A stretch of 64,000 nucleotides of DNA from Saxidomus purpurata (GCA_022818135.1 JAFMSR010000009.1:30530501-30594500), one strand, 5' to 3'; shown: positions 23,877-35,945, counted from the first letter of the stretch. Made by a program: numbers and translations. The notes: a model not told the origin generated them from the letters alone.

Positions 23877-24635
23877 TAAGGAACGCCACTTGCCATACTT
23901 TAGCCAACAGAAGTGGCTTGAGCAAGTATAAGGAACGCCACTTGCCATACTTTAGCCAACAGAAGTGGCTTGATAAAGTATAAGGAACGCCACTTGCCAT
24001 ACTTTAGCCAACAGAAGTGGCTTGATAAAGTATAAGGAACGCCACTTGCCATACTTTAGCCAACAGAAGTGGCTTGATAAAGTATAAGGAACGCCACTTG
24101 CCATACTTTAGCCAACAGAAGTGGCTTGAGCAAGTATAAGGAACGCCACTTGCCATACTTAGCTAACAGAAGTGGCTTGAGCAAGTATAAGGAACGCCAC
24201 TTGCCATACTTTAGCCAACAGAAGTGGCTTGATAAAGTATAAGGAACGCCACTTGCCATACTTTAGCCAACAGAAGTGGCTTGAGCAAGTATAAGGAACG
24301 CCACTTGCCATACTTTAGCCAACAGAAGTGGCTTGAGCAAGTATAAGGAACGCCACTTGCCATACTTAGCCAACAGAAGTGGCTTGATAAAGTATAGGAA
24401 GCCACTTGCCATACTTTAGCCAACAGAAGTGGCTTGAGCAAGTATAAGGAACGCCACTTGCCATACTTTAGCCAACAGAAGTGGCTTGAGCAAGTATAAG
24501 GAACGCCACTTGCCATACTTAGCTAACAGAAGTGGCTTGATAAAGTATAAGGAACGCCACTTGCCATACTTTAGCCAACAGAAGTGGCTTGAGCAAGTAT
24601 AAGGAACGCCACTTGCCAGAAGTGGCTTGAGCAAG
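23877..24635. repeat. 52-bp hairpin minisatellite, 15 copies, higher-order (SST)n
   Basis: Each unit holds the 7-bp inverted repeat GCCACTT...AAGTGGC around a 19-nt centre. Two unit types differ in the linker: S = TTGAGCAAG, T = TTGATAAAG. In order the units read S T T T S S T S S T S S T S S, so from unit 5 the array is a clean three-unit (156-bp) repeat. A one-base deletion (CTTAG for CTTTAG) marks units 6, 10 and 13, and AGCTAAC marks 6 and 13. Confidence 0.96.
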
Positions 24636-24832
24636 GCTCTGTACACACGCCAAAAGCTTGTTTAAGTGCATCTCAACTGATCTAATGGGTGATAAAAAAT
24701 ATTCCTTTAGGACAAAAACTTCTGTGTTGATTGTAGAAAAAACATCAAAAATTGGGTTCATCTTATGAATTCACATAGGAAGAGACTTCTCTATATCATA
24801 AATCATGTGAGTGCCTTGTCATAACAGTTTGT

Positions 24833-24953
24833 AAGTGACATCATATGATGTGAGTGACATCATTCATGTAAGTGATGTCATTATGTGTGACATCCTTTCG
24901 TTGGAATGACATCATATCATACAAATGACTTGATATTTATCATGTGAGTGACA
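24833..24953. repeat. Degenerate GTGACATCAT repeat
   Basis: About six irregular reiterations of GTGACATCAT/AATGACATCA, some inverted (GATGTCATTATG). Non-coding. Confidence 0.7.
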
Positions 24954-25484
24954 AAAGAAAATCTTTTTATTAAAAATGCTACTTTTGTATGGTAAAAAAA
25001 TGAACAAGTGTAGATTTGAAAGGGCAGATTATGAAATTCACCTGTTTACCTGTAAGTTGTATCATTGACAGAAGTATATAATGTAAGTGTTTGTATTTAG
25101 AGGAACCATTCATTATACTAATGAAATTGAGTGGTTGGGGTATAACTAGGTTAATGTGTTACATATAATCCACACAGACAATTTCTTCAATTCTGACAGA
25201 GACAGGAGAGTAATCACATCGCAGCAGGAAGTCGACTGTTGCAGGAAATCTACATATCGTATCAATCCTAGAATTTCTGCCTCATACAGTATAATTCCAT
25301 ACAGTGGCTAGGAATAAGGTATCTCTGATTAGATGCCTTCCAGGGGATTAGTGTGTCTAATAAACATTGGCACAAAGTTTGATTTTAGATTAGCTATAGT
25401 TGGGTACATGTGCATTGCATCAGATAATTTTTCACTATTCATAAATGCCCATGTTACAATTGCTGTTGCAGGTGAAAGCTCCTG

Positions 25485-26870
25485 TCACAAGCCTTGCTTC
25501 AGACAAATGTAACTTCAAACATAGCAAATGTCACAAGTATTACTTAAGACGATATCCCATGTCACAAGTGTAACTTCAGACAATGGCCCATGGCACAAGT
25601 GAAACTTAAGACAATGGCCTTTGGCATTAGTGTAACTTTAGACAATGGCCCATGTCACAACTGTAACTTCAGACAATGGCCCATGTCACAACTGTAACTT
25701 CAGGCAATGGCCCATGTCACAACTGTAACTTCCGACAATGGCCCATGTCACAACTGTAACTTTAGACTGTGGTCCATGGCACAAGTGTAACTTCAGACAA
25801 TGGCCCATGTCACAACTGTAACTTCAGACAATGGCCCGTGTCACAACTGTAACTTCAGACAATGGCCTGTGTCACAACTGTAACTTCAGACAATGGCCCG
25901 TGTCACAACTGTAACTTCAGACAATGGCCCATGTCACAACTGTAACTACAGACAATGCTCATGTCACAACTGTAACTTCCGACAATGGCCCATGTCACAA
26001 CTGTAACTTCAGACAATGGCCCATGTCACAACTGTAACTTCAGACAATGGCCCATGTCACAACTGTAACTTCAGACAATGCTCATGTCACAACTGTAACT
26101 TCAGACAATGGCCCATGTCACAACTGTAACTTCAGACAATGGCCCATGTCACAACTGTAACTTAAGACATTGGTCCATGTCACAACTATAACTTCAGACA
26201 TTGGCCCATGTCACAACTGTAACTTCAGACAATGCTCATGTCACAACTGTAACTTCAGACAATGGCCCATGTCACAACTGTAACTTCAGACAATGGCCCA
26301 TGTCACAACTGTAACTTCCGACAATGGCCCATGTCACAACTGTAACTTCAGACACTGCTCATGTCACAACTGTAACTTCAGACAATGGCCCATGTCACAA
26401 CTGTAACTTCAGACAATGCTCATGTCACAACTGTAACTTCAGACAATGGCCCATGTCACAACTGTAACTTCAGACAATGGCCCATGTCACAACTGTAACT
26501 TAAGACATTGGTCCATGTCACAACTGTAACTTCAGACAATGGCCCATGTCACAACTGTAACTTCAGACAATGCTCATGTCACAACTGTAACTTCAGACAA
26601 TGGCCCATGTCACAACTGTAACTTCAGACAATGGCCCATGTCACAACTGTAACTTAAGACATTGGTCCATGTCACAACTGTAACTTCAGACATTGGTCCA
26701 TGTCACTATTGTAACTTCAGACAATGTCCGTTGTCACAACTGTAACTTTAGACTGTGGTCCATGGCACAAGTGTAACTTCAGACAATGTCCGTTGTCACA
26801 ACTGTAACTTTAGACTGTGGTCCATGGCACAAGTGTAACTTTAGACAATGGCCTGTGTCACAGATATAAC
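25485..26870. repeat. 31-bp tandem array, about 44 copies
   Basis: Unit CACAACTGTAACTTCAGACA followed by ATGGCCCATGT. The join GACAATGGCCCATGTC is a near-perfect dyad (GAC, ATGG / CCAT, GTC). Shortened units ending ATGCTCATGT and units with AAGACATTGGTCC recur in the same order, indicating a higher-order block of about five units (for example around 26070-26220 and 26400-26680). Non-coding. Confidence 0.95.
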
Positions 26871-27956
26871 TATGTTATAGATAATACTTTTGGTGAAGGG
26901 TCCTTGCTAAAGACTTAATTTGTCAAGAGAAAAAACAACCATATAACAATGATACAATGTTTAAAAATTGTTTACATTTTTAAAAAGTTGGTCAACTTGT
27001 AAAGTCTGAATAAAAAGCTTTAGTTTACTTCCTGATGCAAGATTTTTTTCCCTGAATCACTGGTAAGATCTGTAGTTTGGTGAAGTGTTGATTATTGTCA
27101 AGATGGTAGTGCTTTTACTTTGGAATCTATGAACAATATAAATGATGGGAAATGTAGTAGAACTGTGTTTTTTTGCCACTGGTAGTGTGAAACATGGAGA
27201 GGCTGGTAAAATTGCCTTTTTTTACATTTTTGTAAAATAATTGAGTGCTTTTTCTTAAATTAAGTATGTTTGTATTATTATTACTATGCCTTTCTAAGTC
27301 GAATCCCAATGGAGCTTTAAAGAACTTTTTAGGTATAGGTAGATATAAATTGTGATACTTGATGCATTTTTGGGGCTGTTGCTTTATAGTACCTACAGCA
27401 TGCATTAGAATTAATGCGAAATGGTCTTTCCCAAACTATCATATTTTCATGAAAGAGAGTTAATCTAAATGAAAGTTGTGACACAGTTTTGTGTCAACTG
27501 TAGAATAACTGACAATTAAGATGGCTGCCAGTACTGTATGTGTCAGAATAACAAGGAAACAGCCATAGAACGTGTAAATGTAATTTGCCAGAGCTATTTC
27601 TGCAAATGCTTGGAAATAAAATATGTCTATGAAACTGTTACAATCTTTTGTGAAGTTCTGGAAGACATGTTTGTTAAATGCAACACTAAAACAGCTTTTC
27701 CAGTGTAATCTATAAAATATTTCCCTCATACAATAGGAAGGAGCTAGCAAATAGCAAAATGATGACCTTCTGTTCTTTTGACAATTTTAAATGTCATATT
27801 TTATCTTCTGCATCAGGAAGTGATTCTCACAGCAAACAATTCACACACCTTTTGTGTCCTTGAAATTGTCCTTTCGGAGCGAGGTGAGACAAGTTGTTCT
27901 TCATGACAATTTTTTTTTAATAACACCCTGCCTAATTAACAGTCTTCTTAATGCTT
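26871..27956. other. Intron sequence, no gene seen
   Basis: Two minus-strand frames of 92 and 96 codons (27127-27405, 27460-27750) are AT-driven, Phe/Tyr/Ile-rich and lack conserved motifs or splice context. Confidence 0.5.
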
Positions 27957-28520
27957 ATACCCCCATGGCGGGGGGTGGGGGAAGTGGGGACATAGATTTG
28001 CTCTTGTCCATATGTACGTCCCAAAATCTTGTGAATTCACTGCTTCTTCATTAATTGACCTTACGTCTCCAAACTTAATACTAAAGGTTATTGGTATGAA
28101 TCATTGTGCACCTGGGTTTTAGTTTTTATATTGGACCAGTAACACCACAGTTATGGCCCTTAACTTTGTCAAAATTAAGGCGTTCTATATGTCAAGTTTG
28201 TAGCAAACAATGCTCCTGTTTAGTAATTGACATATATTATTTGGCAAGATGCATTGCTTCTGGACCTCTGCCAAGATTGTTTAAATCATGACCCACATGT
28301 CAAAATTGACCCACCAAGCCCCAGGTTCATCCGTTTTTACATATGCTTATTTAAGATCTTTGTAAATCTCACAAGGTGTTAAGCTTAGGTATTTTGTGGG
28401 CGGCATTTCCTAATGGCCATATACCAAGATTGTTCAACTCATGAGCCACAGTCAAATCGAGCCCATCCCAGGGCTCATCTCTCAGGTTTTACATTGAGAT
28501 ATATAGGGAAATCTTTAAAA
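27957..28520. mobile_element. Non-autonomous element with TATACCCCC head
   Basis: Begins TTATACCCCCATGGCGGGGG, similar to the hairpin head at 8788. It then contains a block CCAAGATTGTTTAAATCATG that repeats at 28424 (153 bp after 28271) with a GACCC/GAGCCC...CCCAGG context. It is an old, internally duplicated dispersed element; boundaries are approximate. Confidence 0.55.
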
Positions 28521-28814
28521 ATCTTAGATATTTAGCATGTAGTATGCCGCGTTTTTACTGTTACCAGAAGTTTTTTTTATTTTAACTCTAAAAATGAGTG
28601 CATAAATTTAAAAAAACAACATAAAAAGTAATTTTCTGATTCTTTCCTCATAAAATAGAAAATTCATGACTGTCACAAACAACTTGTGCCAGATATACAG
28701 TGTAACAAAAGGGATATCATTCAATCAGGAAGATTTTCATTCTCCTTATTATTTTAGTTTCCAGGAAAATTTTATATTGTTCTGTACTAAGTTTATACTT
28801 TTTTGGTATTACAG

Positions 28815-28905
28815 AGTCACCAGAAGCCAGCCCAAGTACGTCAATGGCAAATTTGAATTCATCGTCACCCGTAGTAAAGAGACGTAGTAGTGGTACCAGT
28901 TTCAG
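28815..28905 (+). CDS. trio: TRIO/Kalirin-like exon: Ser-rich linker after SH3
   Basis: Acceptor GGTATTACAG (ends 28814), donor GTAGGC at 28906; 91 bp, enters in phase 1 and leaves in phase 2. Joined to the SH3 exon it reads ESPEASPSTSMANLNSSSPV then VKRRSSGTSFR. This aligns with the vertebrate TRIO linker (ASPPASVASL, then a KR-x-GNTLR step before KWLTSPVRR). The phases agree with both neighbouring exons, which is strong evidence that it is real. It is a disordered, Ser/Pro-rich linker with possible phosphorylation sites and no fold of its own. Confidence 0.9.
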
Positions 28906-29163
28906 GTAGGCGTTAACTTTCCATTACATCAGTCAACATTAGGCCTACACTACCAGTATGGATTTAGTTTAGGGTTGCAATTTATGATCTATACTCAGTT
29001 TATCCATTCATTACATGCCCCATGATTAATACTATTGTGTTTGTAATTATTGTTATGTTCCAAAAAATGTAAACATATAACTCTTTCAGCATCATACCTG
29101 TCAACTCTGAATAAAGAACACCCTGCAAATATAAACCATCACACTATTCAGTATTGTGTCGAC

Positions 29164-29237
29164 ACCTGTGAATAAAGACCACATGTCAACAAAGAACCAC
29201 TTTAGCTTCTTCCAGAGAGTGGTCTTTGCTCACAGGT
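29164..29237. repeat. 19-bp-arm foldback repeat
   Basis: ACCTGTGAATAAAGACCAC (29164-29182) pairs with GTGGTCTTTGCTCACAGGT (29219-29237), with two mismatches around a 36-nt spacer. It resembles a common molluscan foldback of the AAAGACCAC type. Intronic, between two confident exons. Confidence 0.8.
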
Positions 29238-29284
29238 TTGACTGTATATAGGGGAAGACCCCAGCTGAACTCGTGTCACGAACC

Positions 29285-29462
29285 TATATAATTGTGCATA
29301 TAGTTCCGTGACTCATATATTTAGGTGATACGGAAAAAAGATATATAAAAAGGCAGTTATGTAAGATTTTAGCTGGTGAAGTTCGTGACTCATGTATATT
29401 TAAGTGATGAGGAATTTTTTTTTTTTATAAAAAGCCAGTCATGTAAGATTATAGCTGGTTAA
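29285..29462. repeat. Two tandem copies of about 84 bp
   Basis: CGTGACTCATATATTTAGGT through TTTTAGCTGGTGAAG is followed by CGTGACTCATGTATATTTAA through ATTATAGCTGGTTAAG. It sits directly before the 29701 exon's intron end and has no coding content. Confidence 0.75.
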
Positions 29463-29700
29463 GCAGCATTTTAAGAGATGGTATTTTATTATAAACAGGA
29501 TTATAGTACAGTAGAGGACCTAATAAACATGTTGAATAAACGTGCAACAGTTACCATCAAATTTTCCCAGTATAGTCAGAGGGATACAAATCAGTGATTC
29601 CATGTTTTCACTAAGAAAAGCTTCTGATATACTTGTATATAGCCAACGATATGTCTGCTGCTACATGTATAAATATGTAGAATGGAAATTTGAATTTCAG

Positions 29701-29830
29701 GAAATGGTTAACAAATCCAGTACGTAAATTGAGTACTAATAAGATAGAAAAAGGGACAGCCCCTGTTTTAGAAGGACAGAAGGGAGAGTACATAGACAGA
29801 CAGGTTGTGGGACCCCTCGGTGCTGCAAGG
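29701..29830 (+). CDS. trio: TRIO/Kalirin-like exon: RKWLTNPVRKLS linker
   Basis: Acceptor TTTGAATTTCAG (ends 29700), consensus donor GTAAGT at 29831; 130 bp, enters in phase 2 and ends in phase 0. It reads (R)KWLTNPVRKLSTNKIEKGTA, then PVLEGQKGEYIDRQVVGPLG and AAR. KWLTNPVRKLS matches the conserved KWLTSPVRRLSSGK between SH3 and GEF2 of TRIO/Kalirin; the remainder is a lineage-variable disordered linker. The next exon of the long isoform must begin in phase 0 and was not found in the remaining 34 kb, unless it is very short or diverged. Frames on the other strand are shadows. Confidence 0.92.
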
Positions 29831-32289
29831 GTAAGTGGGTGTGTCCTCTCTACGTGGGTGAATATTTTCTTCATTACCGATCATTTGTTGGTTGTGTATA
29901 CTGTATGGTAAATGATTTGAAAATATTCACTTACATGTGATTAGAAAACTAGGTATTTCCTAATAAGTTAGTGTGAACACATTTAAATATGCGTACCAAA
30001 TTTCATTACTTTTAAAAAATTACAATTTTGCTGACACATCTACTTTTGGATTTCACTATAAGTGTAAATTAATGAAATAAATGTTTTCACAGAATTAAGG
30101 GTAGATTATTTAAGTATTTGATATGTTTAAAACTTAGTCAAAAGGAATTTTATGTTTACTGGTGAACTATGTTACTGTTATGGTGGACCTGAGTCTCCAA
30201 AAGTCCATGAAATAACATACATTCACAGTACATGTCAATTTGTGTATAACCTTATAATTATGTTAGAATATGAAATTTGAGTCATGTGTGGTAAAGTAGT
30301 TCCTACCTAGATTTTCCAACTTGATACAAACTTCATTTTATGACTAGAAAGAAAAGATAACTCCTGCTTCTTCTGTGATATATTCTGTTGTTGATAATGC
30401 ATCTTTCACAATAAGGAATGACTTTCCACACTTGGTTCAAATATAACAGTATCTTAATAGAGCAAACCTTTATTTAAATGACCTTGACTTGCAGATCTCA
30501 TTATATTAAAACTTAGCAAGAACAAGACTTAGCAAACAAAATGAAAACATTTTTCCCCCAGTTTTAAGGAGGAAATCTTAGTCCAGTTTTGCAAAGACAA
30601 ATTTTAGACCTTTTGCGTCTACAAAATTGTCAGCGCATTATTCTCAGAAAGGACGATAGTGTGCGCAGTAAATGTTTTAACATGTCTGAAAGAAAAACTA
30701 GAGTCATAAAATTCATATTACTGTCAAAGTTATAGTGATGAGATCTCCCGAGATTTACACCATGCCAAGAGTGACCTTTACAGCTGTCCAAGAGATTGTG
30801 GTACTGCGATCTTAAAGTCACTTGGTCACGAAATATGCAGAACGTTTATTGTTTAATAATGATTCTCTATTTTTTCTGCAGGCTATATAGTGATTGAAAC
30901 AGACAGGATAGCCTTGAGAGCTGTTAAATCTACATAGATTTCCTTTTCTATTTCTCTAGCAGTATTTTAATGTTAATGTAAGCGCTTTAGTATGCGCAGT
31001 TCATTCATGAAGCCTTCACTTTTGTTCTGCAAAGGCAGTTTAACTTGTAGACGTGTAAATTACATTGAAGACAGAGTATTAACAGTAAAACAGTACTGTA
31101 TATTAGGGAGAACTCGGTAGAAACTTCTAATATACCATTTTAACAAAAAATCACTGGTTGAAGGTAAAGCAGCCTTTAAACAGTGTCCTGCTCATTTTTT
31201 GTGATTGTAATTTCATACGTCAATTTAAATATCGTTAAAAATCTGTTTTTAATTTGATAGACATGTTCTGCCTGGCAGCCGTTCTTTTTACAAGTTCGTA
31301 AGATTCGGTGAAGTGTCTAGGCATATGGGAAACATTTTCTTTTTCTGTATGTTTTCAAAGTAGATACTTAAAGATAGGTCTGTGACCCATTTCACTCTAA
31401 TAAGGAAATACTTCAGGTGGAGTCATTGTATGTCATTTGAAATTGTGACAGACAAAATGTTCTTTCCTTGTTTGCCATGTTAGAGGGAACTTTATCCTCA
31501 AGTCTAGACAAGACCTGCCCTCAGAAAGTGTTTCCTGACAAATATTTAAAAAAAAATACATGACTGTAATTTGCTTGATGCAAGATTTCTTTTTATATAT
31601 ATAAATGACACTCTGGCTCAGTGTTTTGAGAACACTTTCTGTGACAGCAAACCTCAGAATGAACCCATGAGAAATGTTTTACTTCATTTTATTTTTTTAA
31701 ATCCTGATTGTGTGTGCACTTATCAGATATTCTGAACTGCAATTTCTTATTAGAAAAAGATTGCCTCATGGATTCATTCTTTATCATTAACTTGTACTTG
31801 TGCTTTGATTTTACAGGTTTAGCTATTTTCAGATCTGTTCACATGTATTAAAAGGATAGGTAACTCTGTCTTCTATGTTATTTCAAGACTGTTACAGTTG
31901 TATATATTGATTCAGACTTTTCATCGTAACAGAAGGGAGGCAATTCTTGATGCTATAGGTTGAAATGAGTAATCAAGAGTAACCTTTCCTTAGAAAATAT
32001 TTGATATTGGAAATTAGAAATCAATAATGTTTGAGAAGCAGACTGCCTCTATTCTTAGACAACATCGGCTGAGGTCAATACAGAGATACATAACCGGCTG
32101 ATCCATAAATAAACATACACATTTCCATATGTAAATGCAATAAAGCCTGTAGAAAGTCATGTAAGATTTTCAAAGGGTGACTGGTTTTGCTGAGAAAGCG
32201 CTATGTAATGGTCTTGATGATAAGAAAATGTTTGTGCAAGCCCCAGAAGATGCTACTTTTGTCTCTTTGGCGTTGACTGAAGACTCAGT
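29831..32289. other. Intron sequence, no gene seen
   Basis: AT-rich, no arrays and no recognised mobile element. It is the longest plain intron stretch next to the confident exons, so it would be a reasonable place for regulatory DNA, but no motif is compelling. Confidence 0.45.
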
Positions 32290-32630
32290 GAGTGTCACCT
32301 TGGCCTCTGTTCTTGTTACAAGAATATTCATGGATTTCCCTTGAGTCTCTATGGATTTTCCTCATGTCTGTATGGATGTCCTTTGAGACTCTATGGTCTA
32401 TGGATGTCACTTTAGTTTCTATGGATCTAATTTGATACAACTTAAGTCCCAGTGAACGTCATTTGAGTCTCTGTGGATGTCACTTGAGTCGCTATGTATG
32501 TGGCAGATATTTCTGTGGTTGCAACTTAATTTTTGTAGATATCATGTAAGTCTCTGTTACTTGACACTAGTTTCTGTGGATATCACTTTGATTGCTGTAG
32601 ATATCACTTGGGTCGCTGCGTGTGATAAGC
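32290..32630. repeat. Degenerate minisatellite, TCTCTGTGGATGTCACTTGAG-like
   Basis: TCTATGGATGTC/TCTGTGGATATCACTT phrases recur about twelve times with 20-35 bp spacing. Old, strongly diverged array. Confidence 0.7.
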
Positions 32631-33442
32631 AAGCCTTGTTTAATGACTGATTAGAGGGTCATACAAAAAGTGTTGTTCAATTCAATTCACAGTCAATTGG
32701 TAGGGATACTCAAGTTTTCCATATCTCTGTGTTAAAGTACTTAGATATATTTTAAGGTAGTAATGATTTTGCAGACTTGATATTGTTAGAGATACAGGTG
32801 CAGCAGGGTGGGGAGTCTGAATACCGATTGATCCTTATGGTAGTGAAGTTTCTTAATTGACATGACCAGGTGCTTGTATACATCAGCACCAAGAACTTTA
32901 CCATGTATGCTAGAAAGTTTTAGCTACAATGTCGAGGGTTGACCCTTAAAGTACAGTTGAACTTCTGTCGGTGCTCACCTCCATTATGCAGTGGAATCCC
33001 TGAAGCACTCAAATTCTGAAGTGTCCTTTTTGGCCATTTTAGATACACCAACACCTAAGCAGTCACCTACTTAAAATGACACCCTTTAATGCATGTTTTA
33101 GCTGGCTAGATAGAACCGGTTTAACTGTAAATAACTGAATCTGCATCTTTGTTTTACTGACAGATCTAATAGTTTTATGATTTACCCGTGATATATATTT
33201 AGTAACTTGGCACCATTAATCTGATATCACTGTTATATTGTTCAAATATTGAATATTATACTGTATATACAACTATTTCCTAGGTCTATACATGCGGGAG
33301 CTTTAACAATACATGATTGTTGTAGAAGTATTCCATTGTAAAATAGAGAAATATTGTTTCTTTGATGTGCATGGTGGCTTCTGGTTGTTAGTAATACATT
33401 ATTCATGCCCTTTGAAGTAATTGGAGAATATCAGCTGTTGAT

Positions 33443-33553
33443 ATGGAGACCTCTGCCCCCATCCTGCCCGGCACTAGCACACCCATCCCTCCAACCCCTC
33501 AGTCCCTCAAGTTTTGTCCATCTGTCCAGTGGGAATATGTTCGGTCATACAAG
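33443..33553 (+). CDS. Candidate alternative first exon, Pro-rich, phase 0
   Basis: ATG at 33443 opens 37 codons (METSAPILPGTSTPIPPTPQ, then SLKFCPSVQWEYVRSYK) ending at donor GTCAGC (33554). An in-frame TGA lies 11 codons upstream. The segment is clearly more GC-rich and less repetitive than its surroundings. It ends in phase 0, like the 29830 exon, so it could enter the same downstream exon and start a GEF2-only isoform. No homology recognised. A Pro-rich TPIPPTP string could bind SH3 domains (inference). A longer frame in another register from 33405 overlaps it and ends at a stop. Confidence 0.35.
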
Positions 33554-34560
33554 GTCAGCCGGCAGTAAAATGTTAAATGTAGCGCTGTAATCTAAGAAAA
33601 TTCCCATAACAAGACATACAGTAAAAATCAATAGAAGGAATTGGTTGAGGAATAGTTTAGCGGACTGCTCTCAAGTCTCGCAGCTATACTGACACATTTC
33701 CTCTTCTAAATATAACAGTCATTTTGCTTGTATTGTGACGTAATTTTTCCCTACACTCATATTGATCGTATCAGTGCTGTCTATCTAAAGATGTCCTTTT
33801 TCCGAATAAGCAAAATAGGAAGTCTTGATCTTATGAGAGATTGTGTTTGTCTGACGATTGTTTCCTTGCCAACTGAATATTGGCGGTCTCGTTAGATCAC
33901 TGATTGCTTCAAAATTGTAAATTATTGAGAGAGGTTCCTCTAATTATTGTTGTTGTTGTTTTAACATTGCATTTTTTTGTGCAAAGTCAGCAAAATTGAA
34001 AGACTTCTAAAAACGTTTTGGTTTTTCCCTGAAGGATGTCTTGGCCTTCGATTAGTCTTACTGATTAATGTAAACTGTATTTGACTTAAATTGAAAATGG
34101 TTATTCTATAGAAGTGCTTATTTTTTAAAATCTACATGAAAATATAATATACAATGATAATGTAGCTGGCTTTTCTCTTGCGTCACCGTAAAAGTATGCT
34201 CAACTTATAGCACTTCCGTTCTACTTGCTATTATACTAACAGTGTAAGTAGTTACTGTAAGCTTAATTAGAGTAAACAGGAAAATGCATCAAGTTACAAC
34301 CTTGAATTCATATACAACACATAACTGAGTTCAGACTGAACACAGACCAACAGGAATGCTCTCTATGAAACAGTTAGCCTCACCCCTTGGCTAGATGATA
34401 ATCTGTGATATTAAACTCCAAGCAAAATGCTTTCAGCTTTTTATTCGTACATGGCTCCATCATCTACTTACATTTTTGGCAGCAAAGGGAGTAAATTGAG
34501 TAAGAAATAGTAAATGCAAGGACTGAATGCCAGTCTAGGAAACAGTTTAAAATTCTATCA
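33554..34560. other. Intron sequence, no gene seen
   Basis: No array or gene. A short TTGTTGTTGTT run at about 33949 is the only simple repeat. Confidence 0.45.
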
Positions 34561-34564
34561 AATG

Positions 34565-34628
34565 AGTTGTCCATCTTTCAATTCAGGATACAACCAACAC
34601 CTACACAAAAGGGTGCTCAGTAAAAATA
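34565..34628 (+). mobile_element. 5' fragment of clam MITE
   Basis: TTGTCCATCTTTCAATTCAG through AAAGGGTGCTCAGTAAAAAT corresponds to the left third of the complete copy at 42914-43111. The 22-bp array begins immediately after, as if the array replaced or grew into the rest of the element. Confidence 0.6.
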
Positions 34629-35215
34629 CTTGTCCCATTCTTCTGTTCTTGCCCCATTTTTTGTTATTGTCCCACTCTATGGTTCTCGTCTGATTCTTTA
34701 GTTCATGCCCCCATTCTTTTGTTCTTGTCCATGCCCCCATTCTTTAGTTCTTGCCCCCATTATTTTTTTCTTGTCCCATTCAATTGTTCTTGTCCCTATT
34801 CTTTTATTTTTGTTCAATTTTTTTGTTATTGTCCCAATCTTTTTGTTCTTGCCCCCATTCTTTTGTTCTTATCTCCTTCTTTTGTTCTTGTCGTTCAATT
34901 CTTTTGTTATTGTCCCAATCTTTTTGTTCATGCACCCATTCTTTAGTTCTTGCCCCCATTATTTTGTTCTTGTGCCATTCATTTGTTTTTGTCCCTATTC
35001 TTTTATTCTTTTTCAATTCTTTAGTTCTTGTCCCAATATTTTTGTTCTTGCCCCCATTCTTTAGTTCTTGCCCCTATTCATGTCCCATTCTTTTGTTCTT
35101 GTCCCATTCTTTTGTTCTTGCTCCCATTCTTTTTTTCTGGTTCAATTCTTTTGTTCTTGTCCCATTCTTTTTGTTCTTGACCCCATTGTTTTGTTCTTGC
35201 CCAATTTTGACTTCC
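34629..35215. repeat. 22-24 bp array of CCCCCATTCTTTTGTTCTTG
   Basis: About 25 imperfect units alternating TGCCCCCATTC, TGTCCCATTC and TGTCCCAATC with TTTTGTTCTTG. Strand-asymmetric pyrimidine text leaves several frames open on the plus strand (VLVPILLF-type repeats up to 174 codons); these are not genes. Confidence 0.92.
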
Positions 35216-35708
35216 ACGATATATTCTTTCAGTGGTAGAGGTGGTCAGAACCACAGGAAGAAGGTTCAAGAGTAGAGATTGTAAGATGCAAGAACTTGAG
35301 CCTACAATTCATGTTTAAACTGAAGTATAAAAATTGGATACTTTTAGACATGTCAAGTTGTCTTTTTGTTTGTTACAACAATAATACTGTGTTTATACTA
35401 CTGTGTAAAGAGTGAGGTTGAATTTTTTCCTGGAAATTTCCTAGAAATTCTGGTTTGCCTTGTTAGCATATCATTGTAGCCAATCTATAAATCATTAGTA
35501 GACACAGAAATCTGTCTTCCCTGATAAACCCAGCAGAGTCAAACTGTGCAGAAGATTAAAAATTTGTTTTTGTTATGTAAAAAATCTGTTCCTTTATCTA
35601 GAATTCACATGCAGTCTTCTTTATGAGCTTTCAGGTAAAATGTGTGTTAGTTGGAGTGCAGGGGAATAGTACATTGTTAAATGAAATAAATATTTTGTTG
35701 ACCTTAAC

Positions 35709-35945
35709 TCTCTCTGATTGGTTGATATCCTTTAAGTCACTGCTGTCTATTCTCTCAGTTGGATTGGCTGCTGTCCACACTTCCATTGCAGGTGATTGGT
35801 TGGTTTCCACTCCCTGCTCTCAAATGATTGGTTGTTGTCCACTTTTTGGCACATACTTTCTGTTTTCAGCTGATTGGTTGGTCTCCACTCCCTGTGCTCA
35901 TTTGATTGGTTAGTCTTGTCTCTCAGCTCAACCTATTGGTCAGCT
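35709..35945. repeat. Irregular GATTGGTTG repeat
   Basis: GATTGGTTG or a close variant recurs at about 35717, 35762, 35793, 35825, 35870 and 35902, with TCCACTCCCTG between several. Each is an inverted CCAAT box; whether that matters is unknown. Confidence 0.8.

Noticed and set aside
23877..24635. CRISPR-like array, because units contain a dyad and regular spacing
   Set aside because: There are no unique spacers: the whole 52-bp unit repeats, and the context is a eukaryotic intron.
27127..27750. Two minus-strand frames of 92 and 96 codons with hydrophobic stretches
   Set aside because: AT-driven Phe/Tyr/Ile content, no conserved motif and no exon boundaries.
35233..35263. Short possible exon reading GRGGQNHRKK, reminiscent of the basic TRIO linker
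   Set aside because: It would need entry in phase 2, but the preceding exon ends in phase 0, and the acceptor context is weak.
34705..35275. Plus-strand frames of 119 and 174 codons with hydrophobic repeats, suggestive of membrane segments
   Set aside because: They are translations of a T/C-rich 22-24 bp array; hydrophobicity follows from base composition.
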